NCBI RefSeq assembly: GCF_001661345.1
Contig: NW_017962914.1
Location: forward strand, 1,142,439-1,206,438
Direction of reading: 5' to 3'
DNA from: Ascoidea rubescens DSM 1968
Lineage: Eukaryota; Ascomycota; Saccharomycetes; Ascoideales; Ascoideaceae
DNA length: 64,000 nt
Positions within the stretch are counted from its first letter, which is position 1; each line of letters starts with the position of its first letter. The position numbers and the translations under genes were made by a program. Positions 51,351-62,605 of this stretch are shown in pieces. Under the pieces are notes generated by a model. That model saw only the letters and a list, made by a program, of their open reading frames with translations. It had not been told where the DNA came from and searched no databases.

Positions 51351-52307
51351 TCATATTAAATTAAATTGATCGACTTTTGAGGGAATCAAATAAAAGAGGT
51401 TTTCTTGGTTTTGAGCTAAATGGAAGCCACCGATTTTTTTTCTGCACTTTGTATTTGGGCAGCAAAACCTTCTCATGTTTGAAGTTAACAGCTGGCTATT
51501 TTCGATCTGTAGTTGATCTTTCATCCAGTTTAAAGGGGATTTGAAAACCAATTTATTATTTGATAAAGTGAAAGATTTCTTTTCTTGATTTAAAACATGA
51601 CGACAGTTTTTACAACGTAAGTAGATAGAAAGTGTTTTGTTAGAATCAATGTTATTTTGATTATTTAAATCTTGATTATTTGAATTTTGATTATTTGAGT
51701 TTAAAAAGTTGGATTTGTTCAAGTTTAAATTTAAGTTGAAATTAAAAAGCCAATCGAGGTATAAGTCGTTTTGCAAAATATTGTAATTTTGATTATGATT
51801 ATGAGATTTTAAAATTTTTTCGTATAATTTTAATTGAAATTCAAAAGATTGATTTGGTTGAGCCGAAGGTCTTTTTCTTTGTATTGAATATAAGGCAATT
51901 TTATAGGAGAACTTATATTTCCACATGAGATAAGCTATTAAGATTGCAACACTTCTTGATAAACCAGCTGAGCAGTGGATTAATAAGTTGTTTTCATGCT
52001 TTAGGTCGTTATTATTATTGTTATTATTGTTATTATTAGAAGAAAAAGAAAAGGAAGAGATGGAATTGAATAAAACAGAATCAATAAACTGATTTGAAAT
52101 TGGGATTATTTTTAAGATATTTGTCGATGAATCATCGTTAATTTGAAACTGTTTAAATCTATAATTTTTCTTATAATAAACTGGGATTTCACCAGATATT
52201 ATAGACAAAATGCTGGTGATATTATGATTTTTTTTCAAGTCCATACCAATCGCTAAAGGTTGATAAGAACTTAAATAAATTCCACCTAATATCCTATTAA
52301 TTTCCAT
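51351..52307 (-). CDS. YVH1: Dual-specificity phosphatase Yvh1 with zinc-binding C-terminus
   Basis: Yvh1 is needed for late 60S ribosome assembly (release of Mrt4) and has a phosphatase domain. It has 318 residues. The DSP domain begins INRILGGIYLSSYQPLA. The active site is HCSAGLSRSVAILIAYLM near residues 108-122, followed by RKRPSAQPNQSFEFQLKLYE. An Asn run interrupts the fold just before the active-site strand (about 89-98). The C-terminal zinc module starts RCKNCRHVL near 229 and continues FCCPNTKCRKKIGGFHL. This is the domain order of Yvh1/DUSP12. The gene lies between the two Lon-N genes, in the opposite orientation. Confidence 0.93.
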   Translation of the reverse strand: MEINRILGGIYLSSYQPLAIGMDLKKNHNITSILSIISGEIPVYYKKNYRFKQFQINDDSSTNILKIIPISNQFIDSVLFNSISSFSFSSNNNNNNNNNNDLKHENNLLIHCSAGLSRSVAILIAYLMWKYKFSYKIALYSIQRKRPSAQPNQSFEFQLKLYEKILKSHNHNQNYNILQNDLYLDWLFNFNLNLNLNKSNFLNSNNQNSNNQDLNNQNNIDSNKTLSIYLRCKNCRHVLNQEKKSFTLSNNKLVFKSPLNWMKDQLQIENSQLLTSNMRRFCCPNTKCRKKIGGFHLAQNQENLFYLIPSKVDQFNLI

Positions 52308-54345
52308 TTTGAAAAGAAAAATGAGATATATTTTTTCTTTTCAGTTGAATGAAATTTGAAGTCTAAATGCTAAAACAGTGGAAGTGGATCAATAAAGACA
52401 AATGAGAGGATGATAAATATGAAAAATTGATGGTTGTGATTTGTGATTTATGGATTTACGGATTTATGACTCGATTGTTTTCGTTTTTTTTCAGATTTGA
52501 AATGAAAACAGTGAAAGATTAAAGTTCCGTTAAGGTTCGGTTTAAGTTCAGATAAAGTTGCTTTAAAGTTTGGCTGTGCGTCTACTAGTAGATAAATTTG
52601 AGTTGGATCCACAAAGTTGGCGGTCCAGGCTTGAGGTAGCAAATCTGTTTATAAATAGCCATCAGAGGGACTGGTGGGAGGTATAAATAAATAAGTAAAT
52701 AAATAAGTAAATAGTGAAGGAATAGTGGATGAGCCGGTGAAGAGCGAAGGATTTTGAGCTAGAACCCTAATAAAACATGGGGATTAAAGTGAAACCTGGA
52801 AGGAGTACCAAAACGAGAGAAAAATGAGTTCCTTACCAGAAAATACGACCAATACGATGTTAATGGTTGGGAGCAAATAATAAAATTATCAAGTGTAGAT
52901 TTAAGACATTAAGAGACAAAATTTTCAAATAAGATTAAGCCAGCTAAAAGAGCATCGCTCAGCAAGTAACTTTGCAATGCTCTAGATTCGTGATATTAGG
53001 ATAATACTGTAATTCTTACTACGGGTATTGCAACAATTATTGCGATTTCCAAACCCAGGCAGCCCCTGGGATTTCAAAATAAAATCACGATAAATGTCCA
53101 ATTGACTGGTCAATTAGTAATGTCCTGGCTATTTTCTAGGTTTTTTCACTGACAAATGGAGCAAAAAAAAACAGTTGCGTTGAAACAAGAGAACCCACCC
53201 ATAGTTTGTGAAAGTAAAAAAAATAAATAAATCATGTACTGACCAACATTGAAAGTAAAGCGGATTTTCTGGATTTCGATGTTGTAATCTCAGGGCGATT
53301 ATGAAATTAGAACAGGTTGCGGACAAGTGTAAAAAAAGAAATCAGTTTCATTTATGAGTGCTGTTATTCTGCTATTGCAAAAAGAGCTGCTTAGTGATCG
53401 TTGGGAGAAAAGAATGGGTTAGGTGATGCCTCTTCAGCAAATCAAGGGTATTTTTAGCCCGATAAAACTCTTTGCCAACAAAAAGCATATGAAAAAACAA
53501 CAGACTCAGCTCTGAAGCTCCTTCGGCACTTTTCTCGATCTTCATCTTTTCCTGATCCATTAGTCTTCTCCTGATCCATCAATATTCTCCTGATCCTCTC
53601 ATCTCTTTTTGTCTGCTTTATGAAACTCCTGTGGTGACGAGCCCTAAAGATCATGCGTAGCATCATCCCAAAAAGGTCTTTCGCAGCACGCTCGGTGATC
53701 CAAGCGTATCTCAACGTTAGTTTACGCAGGTGACTCTGCGTGGAAGGAACACTCTTGGCATTGGCCTTCTCTGCAGCTGTGTGTATGGTGTGCAAACGCG
53801 TGCTGACGTGTGTCAACTAATTATAGAAGCATCTGCAACTGTTCCCATTGGTGAATATTCCAAATCTAATTCTACCCGCAGCTCTAGGTTTGAGCACCAA
53901 GTAAACACAGTTTAATTTTAGAATGAGCCTGAGACACTGCCAAATAAGGTTTCTCGTTGACGCAAGATCCAGGGAGAAATAATAACAATCATCCCTCTCC
54001 TAACTGTACTCACACAATAATATTCATCACAAGAATCGCCATACAAACGATAACAAGTTACTTCCACCAAGCTAGATTCAAAAAAAGAGCTTTTAATTAG
54101 ATATCCCGATCCTATCTCTCGCTACTCTTTGCTGTCTTGATTTGGTATAAATACTTCTCATATTATCTTATCTTTTTGTTCTCGCTTCTTACAACTATCT
54201 TCTTTACTTGCTTTACCACAGCATATAGCTAGAATTTGGTTTGGATTTCCTATATTCATCGTTCATTCCCTTTTTGCTCACTTAATATTCATCGCTTTTT
54301 CTTATTTTTGTTTTATTTTTTTTTTTATTTTTTTATTTTTAGATC
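52308..54345. other. 2-kb intergenic region without a recognisable gene
   Basis: The longest gene-free stretch of the window, between divergent YVH1 and the second Lon-N gene. Only short frames occur. Notable items: TAAATAAG repeats at 52684-52712; a small hairpin CCCAGGCAGCCCCTGGG near 53054; CCTGATCC repeats at about 53550-53600; and a GC-richer segment 53620-53830 with ACGCGT near 53796. I looked for tRNA A/B boxes and for starts of U1, U2, U6 and SRP RNA and saw none. It could hold an unrecognised noncoding RNA or simply a long promoter. Confidence 0.5.
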
Positions 54346-56340
54346 ATGGACTCTGATTCAAATCAGCAACAAAAGGACAGAATTTACATTCCACTCACCA
54401 AGTACCAAAGTTTTATTACTCCGGGCAATATCAATTTCCTAACAAAGCTACAATTATCAACTTCGAGTTTACAGAAATTATACGATGCTTATAACTCTCA
54501 AACATTAGTAGCTGTTAATATTTCAAATCCCTTCACTGGAAACAGTGAAACAAATGGCTTTTTAATTAAAATTCTTAATTTTAATTATAACCACCTTGAT
54601 AATAACTCCTCCATAATCCATTTTTTGCAGTTCCAAACTATTGAAAGGATCAATACAGATTTTATCAAAAGTAACGATTTTCCACTAGTCGAAGTTCAAA
54701 ATGATCTCTCCGATTTCAACTCCAATGAATCTTCTTATTCAAAGATTATTGAATTAAATGATAGTCTTGATGACAAAAATAATCACCAAAATCATAATAA
54801 CAATAACAATAACAATAACAGCACTAATACCAATACCGCTAATAATTATAATAACAATAATCCAAATTCAATCCCAGATTCAAATCCAGTGTCATCCCTA
54901 AAAACATCTTTAATGCTAATCTTACCCATTAATATATGCTTGTTTCCTGGAATGGAAGTCAACGATATCAAAATCACCAACCCTATCCAAAAACAAGCTA
55001 TCATCGAAATAGCAAAACACAATAACGATAACTTGAATCATAGAATAGGATTTTTCATGATTAAAAATAACCAAAATCTATCCAAAAATGATATTATAAC
55101 TAACATTAACGATATTCACACCATCGGTGTCTCTGCTATTATCTCTTCTTATAGAATTTATATCGATCCAATCACAAAATTAGAATGTCTAAGTTTAAAC
55201 ATTGTAACCAAAAGTATCATTCAAATTGTTCAAATCATTTATCCAGAAGTCATCAAACAATTCAATGATGATTTCGAGCAATATGAAGGCATAAATCTCA
55301 ATCGTTTAGTCTGCCTCTCAAATACTCAAAAATTGAAATACAATTTTGATTTGTCAAACATTAATAACATCTCACTTCTCCAACAACAAATGAACGTGTT
55401 AATGAACAACTTACTTATTTTAATCAATTTCTCATCAACTTTTAAAGAATCTCACATTAAAAAATTTAAAAGATATTTCCAAAGACTATTTGCAAATTAT
55501 AAATCTGATTTCCTATATTATCACAATGAAATGTTAGACGCAAATAATATCGACTATAATAATGATATCAATTCATCATCATCGTCCTCCTCCTCAAATT
55601 ATAGCCAATATCATATCTCTGAGTATACTGAACAAAATTTGTATGACTGCTCAATGGACTCAATCGATTTAATCATCGAAAAACACACCTTCTTAATTGA
55701 ACTATTAAAAATCTTTTATAAATTATCAATCTCAAACGTTAATAATCGTGTTAATTATAATGATCTCTCCATTCAAAATAATAAAAAATTACAGTCAATC
55801 TTAGAATCCTTGAATTTATCTCAAAAGACAAGATTGATCTCCGGCTTACTTAACAAAGAATACCTTAAGTTAAGATTTAAACTGATTATCAATTCAGATC
55901 CTAATGACTCCAAATCCACCACTTCCATCAACAAAACTGCTTCGAATAAAAACAACTCAAGAATGCCTGATAATACCAAATCTCACCCAGCAAAGAAACT
56001 CAGAAAGGCAAAATCTGCTTATCAAATACCAATAAATTACTCTGATATTCCTGTTCAAGACAGCAAATTCTACCCCCCAGATTTTTCAAATTCGCCTCTC
56101 AAAAGCCCCAATTCTTCACCTTCAAACTCGCCAATTAATCCAAAGGTTCCATTAACTCCTAAAAAAACTGTTACTTTTGATAACGATTCAAACATAAAAT
56201 GCAGACCATCTTACAGAACATGGCCTCCAATGAGTAATTCTAAAATTAACAAATCAGGGACTGGTTTTGAAAACATTACTCCATTTCCTCAATTCAGTTA
56301 TAATACAACTCCTCCTCTATCTTATCAAAGAAGATTTTAA
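54346..56340 (+). CDS. Stand-alone Lon N-terminal-domain protein, small paralog
   Basis: 664 residues, a paralog of the protein at 46939-50979. After a divergent head and an Asn run (about 145-180), the Lon-type region spans about 188-510: LMLILPINICLFPGMEV, TNPIQKQAIIEIAKHN, GFFMIKN, HTIGVSAIISS, QYEGINLNRLVCLSN near 313, then LQSILESLNLSQKTRLISGLLNKEYLKL near 482-508. Shared with the paralog are NPIQKQAI, YEGIN, LKYNF and the closing LE-helix, at matching spacings (about 125 residues from the first strand to YEGIN in both). AAA+ and protease domains are absent. The C-terminus has repeated Ser-Pro/Thr-Pro sites (SPLKSPNSSPSNSP, PLTPKKTVTF), suggestive of CDK or MAPK control. No mitochondrial presequence is evident. 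Confidence 0.8.
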   Translation: MDSDSNQQQKDRIYIPLTKYQSFITPGNINFLTKLQLSTSSLQKLYDAYNSQTLVAVNISNPFTGNSETNGFLIKILNFNYNHLDNNSSIIHFLQFQTIERINTDFIKSNDFPLVEVQNDLSDFNSNESSYSKIIELNDSLDDKNNHQNHNNNNNNNNSTNTNTANNYNNNNPNSIPDSNPVSSLKTSLMLILPINICLFPGMEVNDIKITNPIQKQAIIEIAKHNNDNLNHRIGFFMIKNNQNLSKNDIITNINDIHTIGVSAIISSYRIYIDPITKLECLSLNIVTKSIIQIVQIIYPEVIKQFNDDFEQYEGINLNRLVCLSNTQKLKYNFDLSNINNISLLQQQMNVLMNNLLILINFSSTFKESHIKKFKRYFQRLFANYKSDFLYYHNEMLDANNIDYNNDINSSSSSSSSNYSQYHISEYTEQNLYDCSMDSIDLIIEKHTFLIELLKIFYKLSISNVNNRVNYNDLSIQNNKKLQSILESLNLSQKTRLISGLLNKEYLKLRFKLIINSDPNDSKSTTSINKTASNKNNSRMPDNTKSHPAKKLRKAKSAYQIPINYSDIPVQDSKFYPPDFSNSPLKSPNSSPSNSPINPKVPLTPKKTVTFDNDSNIKCRPSYRTWPPMSNSKINKSGTGFENITPFPQFSYNTTPPLSYQRRF

Positions 56341-57053
56341 TCATTAAAACAATCGATTTTACTCAAACAGACTTTTATATCTCATACTTAATATTCTATA
56401 TTGCATCATCACTCGCTATTTTTTTTTTTTTAAAAGAAAACTCATTTAATCTCAATTTCATTTCTCTATTGTTTTTACTAAATACTTTTTTTTTTTTTTT
56501 CAATTGGAATATTATCGCATTCGCTTATGTTATATTTTTTTTTGCTTGCTTTGTTTTAATGATACTCTCGCTATAGATTATAATTGTTAAATTTTTTTCT
56601 CATTTATTTCATTACTTTTTTTAAAATAATTTCTTTAGTTCTCATTTAAATTTCAAAATTTGAGATTTTTAATACCTTTAATACTTAACACTTGATAATT
56701 TTAATAATCTCAACACTCTTAATACTTTTAATTTTAACAACTTAGTTGCCAAATACTTAATAATTTAATGATTTGATTGTCTTTTCTTCAAGTTTAATTT
56801 TTCGCATCTTCTCAATGTACATTATTATAAAATTATGCTTACTAAATTGTATTGAGGCACAAATGTATATAGTCATTATCAAGTAATAAAAAACATTCAA
56901 ATAAAAATAAAAAGTAGATTGTGTAATTAAATCAGCTACAATAAATCAGTAAAGTAATGAGAATAAAAAAAAAGAAAAAGAAAAAAGAAAAACTCATTCA
57001 GTAAAACCAATATGAAAGAAATCAAAAAAAAAACAAAAAAAAACAACCACAGT
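56341..57053. other. Convergent intergenic region, very T-rich
   Basis: 713 bp between the small Lon-N gene and MTC1. It holds long T tracts (56418-56430, 56487-56500) and degenerate TTAATACTTTTAA-type repeats near 56660-56760. No gene seen. Confidence 0.5.
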
Positions 57054-58526
57054 TTAAAAGCCCATCCTTTCGATTATATAATTTTGAGCCAACATTCCAA
57101 TCGATAAATTCAAGCCATCTTTAACCCAGTCTTTCACCCAATCAGTTTGGTCAATATAATCTTCTAAATTGTTGTTTTCATGATCTACTTGCTGATTATC
57201 ATCACCATTTAGAGTGAGATTAGGGGAATCACTTAGCCAATAAGCCCATTTTATTGGAAAAGATTGACTTTTTAATTCAATAGTTATATCATGCTCTAAA
57301 TCCTTTAAGATAAATAGAAATTGGAAATTAGATTTATCGTCATCTTTAATTTTAATGAAATTTTCTTGGCTTAAATTATTTGTACCAGAAACTGTTGGAA
57401 TTACAGTTATAAAAATATGAGATAGTCTTGAACTTATTTCCTTTTGTTGAAGCTTTTCAATTGTTGATAAATTTTTATTTATAGTAGCTAAAGTTTTAAT
57501 GCCATCGTCAATGTTAGCGGTTAATAATTTTTCGGCATTTAAATCACTACCAGTGAAGAAATCTAATTTTTTCTTGATTGAATCAGAATCGTCATCATAT
57601 AATTTAGCCATTTCTAATAAAGATATTAATTTGAAATTTTCATTGTTATTTGAATTTGAGAAATTGTTGTTGATTTCAATTAAAATAGAACCTTGAACTT
57701 GACTCAAGACCTTGTTAAAATTTTTATAAACCAAATAATTAAAATAATTAAAATTTTTTAATTGATCGTTAATTAGATATATTTTTAAAACTTCGTCGTA
57801 TTGATAATATGTTTTAAAGGATTGTTGCTGAGATAGATGAGAAGTTGTTGATTTAATTTGAGATACAAAAGAGTTTAGAAAACCTCCAACTTTTTCGGTT
57901 GAGGTTTCTATTGTTCTTGAAATTTGATCAGGGTTGGGCATTTGAGTTGACGATTTAGAACCAGTCTCAATGATTTTTTCTTTTGCCTTTGAAGAAAAGT
58001 CCTCAACTGCATGAGAAGCACTATCGAAAAATGAGTTAACAGTCTTTGAACCTGATGAGCCCCACCAATTTGAAAAGGAAGTTATTGGGTCATTGACAAT
58101 TATGTTATTGTTGTTGTTCTTGTTGTCATTTCTGGTGTCTTCGGGAGTGGATTGGTCCAATTGAACTTTGTTTTCAGGTTTCTCAACTTCAGTAATGTTG
58201 TTTTTTTCGTCAAGAGGTTTTTTTTCTTCTTTGTCGATTTCAGGTTCTTTAAACTCAACTTTTTTTGTGATTTCAGATTCGCTTTTTCTCTTTTGAGATA
58301 ATAAAGAAGAGGAATCATTGGCAGATTGAACAAGAGAAGACTTGACCGGCTTTAAAGAAGACTTTGACTTGTCAGCATTTTGTGTCAATTCATCCAAAAA
58401 GTCTAATATATCATCATCAGGACCATCAGCTTTGATCGCAGTTGCAGAGTTATCCTTATGGTCAGGAAGGGAATCAAGGAAATCCAACATGTCGTCAGCT
58501 TCGCTGGACTGTTTTGGCGCAGACAT
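57054..58526 (-). CDS. MTC1: Mtc1-like protein
   Basis: 490 residues from the ATG at 58526 (MSAPKQSSEADDMLDFLDSLPD); the frame extends four codons upstream only through a TTG. The N-terminal DMLDFLDSLP and repeated DDILDFLDELTQ motifs, followed by a charged linker, TSFSNWWGSSGSKTVNSFFDSASHAVE, and a C-terminal domain ending with YIDQTDWVKDWVKDGLNLSIGMLAQNYIIERMGF, fit the fungal Mtc1 family (maintenance of telomere capping 1; about 478 residues in Saccharomyces). Saccharomyces Mtc1 fractionates with early secretory and COPI-type vesicles, and its molecular function is unknown. The assignment is from memory of these motifs, so orthology is likely but not certain. Confidence 0.8.
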   Translation of the reverse strand: MSAPKQSSEADDMLDFLDSLPDHKDNSATAIKADGPDDDILDFLDELTQNADKSKSSLKPVKSSLVQSANDSSSLLSQKRKSESEITKKVEFKEPEIDKEEKKPLDEKNNITEVEKPENKVQLDQSTPEDTRNDNKNNNNNIIVNDPITSFSNWWGSSGSKTVNSFFDSASHAVEDFSSKAKEKIIETGSKSSTQMPNPDQISRTIETSTEKVGGFLNSFVSQIKSTTSHLSQQQSFKTYYQYDEVLKIYLINDQLKNFNYFNYLVYKNFNKVLSQVQGSILIEINNNFSNSNNNENFKLISLLEMAKLYDDDSDSIKKKLDFFTGSDLNAEKLLTANIDDGIKTLATINKNLSTIEKLQQKEISSRLSHIFITVIPTVSGTNNLSQENFIKIKDDDKSNFQFLFILKDLEHDITIELKSQSFPIKWAYWLSDSPNLTLNGDDNQQVDHENNNLEDYIDQTDWVKDWVKDGLNLSIGMLAQNYIIERMGF

Positions 58527-58894
58527 TTCCCAGTACAAACAAAAGATCTAGCTCACACAGCAAAAACAGCAAGTAGCAAAAACAGTTGCAGCTTCTTTGA
58601 TACAATGCTCCAGCTCCAGCTCTGGTTGAACCAAACAAAGCGATAAAAACAGCTGGTGCCTTCCAGCTTAGTCCTAAGAAAGATCCATTGCGATGGAACT
58701 CGAATGACACACGCACCGAGCTGCAACTGAAGACACCCCACATACTGCATTGTGCAGTATAACTGCATTGAAACCACACATGTGACACACATCTTCAACG
58801 CCAGTGCAACGGGTCACTCTTCTGAGCTAGACACAGAAATGCTTCAACTTCTGTTCAGCTCAAAGAACCTCTTCTAGAGAACTGGTTGGTGAAC
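58527..58894. promoter_or_regulatory. MTC1 / NNF2-like divergent promoter, GC-richer
   Basis: 368-bp divergent promoter, GC-richer than the adjoining gene bodies. Contains CAGCAAAAACAGCA-like units near 58559-58590, a TGCATTGTGCAGTATAACTGCA stretch near 58746-58768 and TGTGACACACA near 58781. No gene. Confidence 0.45.
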
Positions 58895-60244
58895 ATGAAC
58901 GTCCAGACTGCCTCTTCCAACAACAGCAGCTCTGCCAGCAACAACAGTACCAACAGCAATGGTATAACAACCTCCTTGTCTTCCAGTGCGAGTGCTGCCA
59001 GTTCCAACACTAACACATCCACCAATGCCAGCAGCAATATGGAGCTCACCGAGACCTTGATACCTGGTCATTCTCTAGCTGACACAATGGCTCTTACTTT
59101 GATATTTATCTGTTTCCCACAATCCTTGAGTTGCATCTTGTTGGGCTTGTATGCTTTGTCGGCTTCTTCAAGAGCAATTGTTGCCAAATTATTGGGCACT
59201 TCCTTCAAGTCGTCAAATCTGTCAAGCTCTTCCACAGCCACTAATACCAACACTGGTAGTACCACCATCAGCAATTCCAGTAACATTAACATCTCCTCCA
59301 ATGCTAACAGCACTAATTTTACTGCTAATAATAGTAGCAACAATAGTAACAATAGCACCAATAATACTAACAATTTACAAGCTCCTTTCATATCTATAGT
59401 GCCCCCTTCACCTCCCTTAAATGCTACAAATCCTAATAATAACCTGTCCACTTTACAGAACTCAAACACAACTAGCAGTATAAGTCCAATTAACCATTTT
59501 CAAACTCTATTGCTTCCTGCTTCTTTTTCTTTGTTAGTCGACATAACTATATCATTAATTTTAAACTATCTATGTCCTCCTTCGATAATTAGATTTATAA
59601 TTTTATTGGCAAAATCAACTTTAGCTTCATCTTTAACTGGTTCCAAAAGTCTCTTTCTAAGAGCAATTTTGACTTCTCTCTTAATCATAATCTTTGAAAA
59701 ATTGTCAAATTTATTTTTCAGTTTTTTAATTGAAAATTATTTAAATTATTTTAAAATTTTAAAGGATTTAGATAGTTCTTTTCAATCAAACTTATTTAAC
59801 TTAAATTATAGTCTAAATTTAAGTTTTGAAAATTGTTTAAATTTTATATTAAGTTTTATAAATAATTTATTAAATAATAATAACAATAATAATAATAATA
59901 ATAACGGTAATAATTTTATTATTGACAGTAGCAAAAATATAACTTCAATTACTCAAAATACTCAAATAGTTACCACGACTATTAATGTTGCTACAAATGT
60001 TTTACTTAACGACACCACAAATATTCCTGGTTTTTCTTTTGATTGGTTTTCTTTTAAGAATTTTTCAAAGTCCTATTGGAAGGCCTCCTTTTTCATAACT
60101 TCTCATCTATACTCTGGCTTATCCTTTCATGCTTTATTACTTGGAATATCTCCGGGTATTAGAAATTTCTTTTTAATTAAAATTTATTCTCAATCCTTAG
60201 ATCAGTTATCGACTTTATCTCCTTTGTCAAAAGTTCAGGGATTA

Positions 60245-60308
<64 letters not shown>

Positions 60309-62605
60309 CCAATAATAACACTTCCAATAATAACATCTCCAATAATAGTATAAATTTATCTAATATAATTCAAAATCAACTCTCAAATAATATTATTAAT
60401 TCAAACTTTAATAATTTTGATAATGATGAACAAGTAAATATTGAAATTCCAAATGAGGTGGCTAATCTAAGACTACCTTATGATAACTGTGATTTGAACA
60501 AACAATCTTCATCTAGTAATAATAACCCAAATAATGCAAATGAACAAAATAGCTCTGATAATAAAAATATTAACGAAAATTTAAATTCAAATAATAATAA
60601 TAATAATAATAATAACAATAATAATAACAATAATAATAACAATATTAATAACAATAATAATAACAAAAACAGCAACAAAAATAACAATAACAACAACAAT
60701 AACAGCAACAATAGCAATGCTAATAATAGAACGAATGGAAAATATTGTGAGACTGAAAACAATATCGCACAAAATTATAATCAAAAACGAAATAATCAAA
60801 ACTCGGATTCAAATGATTTGGCACCTGCTGCATATCCAAGTAATAATAACATGAATGAAAACGAAATTAACGAGTCTATAATTAACAATTTATTTTCAAC
60901 ATCTACAGTTGTTGCAACTAATTTTGAAAATTTTTGTACATTACCATTTAACTTGTCTCCTATTATTAGAAAATCTAATAAAAAATTAGCACAGATTAGA
61001 GAAAGCCAACCATTGTGGTCATTAGTTGCAGCAACAAAATCAATGTTCACAAGACCAGACATATTTTCGGGTAAAACCTCATTGGACGATGAATTGGAAA
61101 ATGAAAAAACAGTTACAGTTAAAGAAAACTATGTTTTACCAGATATAACCATCAGATCATTTATTTGCTTTATTAGCGAAACGACAATTGGAGTTCAAAT
61201 CAATGATATTATTATAAATGATTTAATTGTGAAAGTTAATAAAGTCATTTGGAGACAAGTTTCAAGTGGGTCATTTAATAATAACGAATTGATTATTGTT
61301 GGGGGACTTGGTCCAAATATTCAATATGACTTGGAATTTATTGATTTAGTGCCCAATTATAAGAAAATTAATATTATTGATAATAAAGAAGAAACAGTAG
61401 AATTATTATTAGCTACTCATACAGTTAGCACATTAGGGACTAATAAGAATAGTGGCAATAATAATAGTGGCAATAGTGGCGGCAATAATAGTTCAAATGG
61501 AGATAACAATAATAACGAATTAATTGTTAATAAGAAATTGACTCCATTGGATACATTACAACAAAGTTTGAAGACCACAAATGTTTTGATTAATATCAAT
61601 CGAAATAAATTGAAAAACATTCGAAAGCAGTCAAGTAAAATGATTAACGGAATAAAAAGTGAAGTTAATCAATTGAAATCTCGAGTTGAAAGTGAATCAA
61701 CAACAGATAAAACAGTTATTAAGATAGAAAGATTACAACATGAAGAATGTGTCTTAGAAGCTGAAGCATTGCGTTTAGAAAAGGAAGAGGAAAACTTAGG
61801 AGATCAAGAGAATGATTTACAAGATTTATATTTGGAAAAGAAATTTAATTTTGAGAAATTGCAAAGAAAATTTCAAAATTTTGAAAAACAGCAAGATAGT
61901 GAGGTTCGAGAATACGAAAAACAAATAAATAAATTAAATAATGAATTAAAAGCAGTCAATGCTAAAAAAGAGAAGTTTTTAGGTAAAAAAAACCGAAATT
62001 TAGCTGAGTATAATAAAAATTATAAAGAAATAGAAAATTTGAAAAATGAGTATTTAAACAAGAAAAAAATTGAAAGGGAAGAATTGATTCAAAAAAGAGA
62101 GAAATTGATTCATGTGTTCAAGAAGGAGGTTGAGAATCTCGAGACTCTTACAAAGTATTATTTAAAGGAAATCAATCAACTAAAGAGAAAACAGCGAGGA
62201 GAACTTATAGTTGATGATATGCCGCATACAGATACTGGTAAAAAACAAGTTACAAGTGGAAATGAAGACAAGAATAAAGATGGAAACGATATCTCTAGCT
62301 CGAACATATTGGCAAGCACCAGTATCAATGCCAGTTTAAATGCTCTTCAAAGCGGTTTTAGCAATTCAGCTGGAAATCCTGGACTTGGAATAAAACCAGC
62401 TGAGATACCATGTGCTCCAATTCCTTTACAGAGCGCAGCTTCTGTCTCTGCTGGAGTGGCGATGCAGAAGGAAAATAGTGGTTCTTCTGGGACCAAGAAG
62501 ACAGGCAAGAAGAAAAAGAGCCAGAAAAACAAGACCAATGCTGCGCAAGCCGGTGGTGCTAACAAAAAGGGTAAGAACAAGAACAAGAAAGATGGCAAGA
62601 AGTAA
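58895..62605 (+). CDS. Multi-pass membrane protein with long C-terminal coiled coil (NNF2/AcrB-like)
   Basis: 1236 residues from the ATG at 58895 (MNVQTASSNN). Hydrophobic spans lie at about 65-90 (TLIFICFPQSLSCILLGLYAL), 205-285 (several, including LLVDITISLILNYLCPPSIIRFIILLA) and 395-435 (ASFFITSHLYSGLSFHALLLG). Asn-rich runs separate them. A beta-rich segment follows (TTIGVQINDIIINDLIVKVNKVIWRQVSSG, then IVGGLGPNIQYDLEF), then a long coiled coil at about 880-1110 and a Lys-rich tail (GKKKKSQKNK). This order recalls fungal AcrB ('ubiquitination network signaling') and Saccharomyces Nnf2, but the match is by architecture and memory only. Both ends of the gene are GC-rich and the middle is very AT-rich. 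Confidence 0.75.

Noticed and set aside
60478-60762. Poly-Leu antisense frame
   Set aside because: Complement of AAT/AAC poly-Asn codons of the membrane coiled-coil gene.
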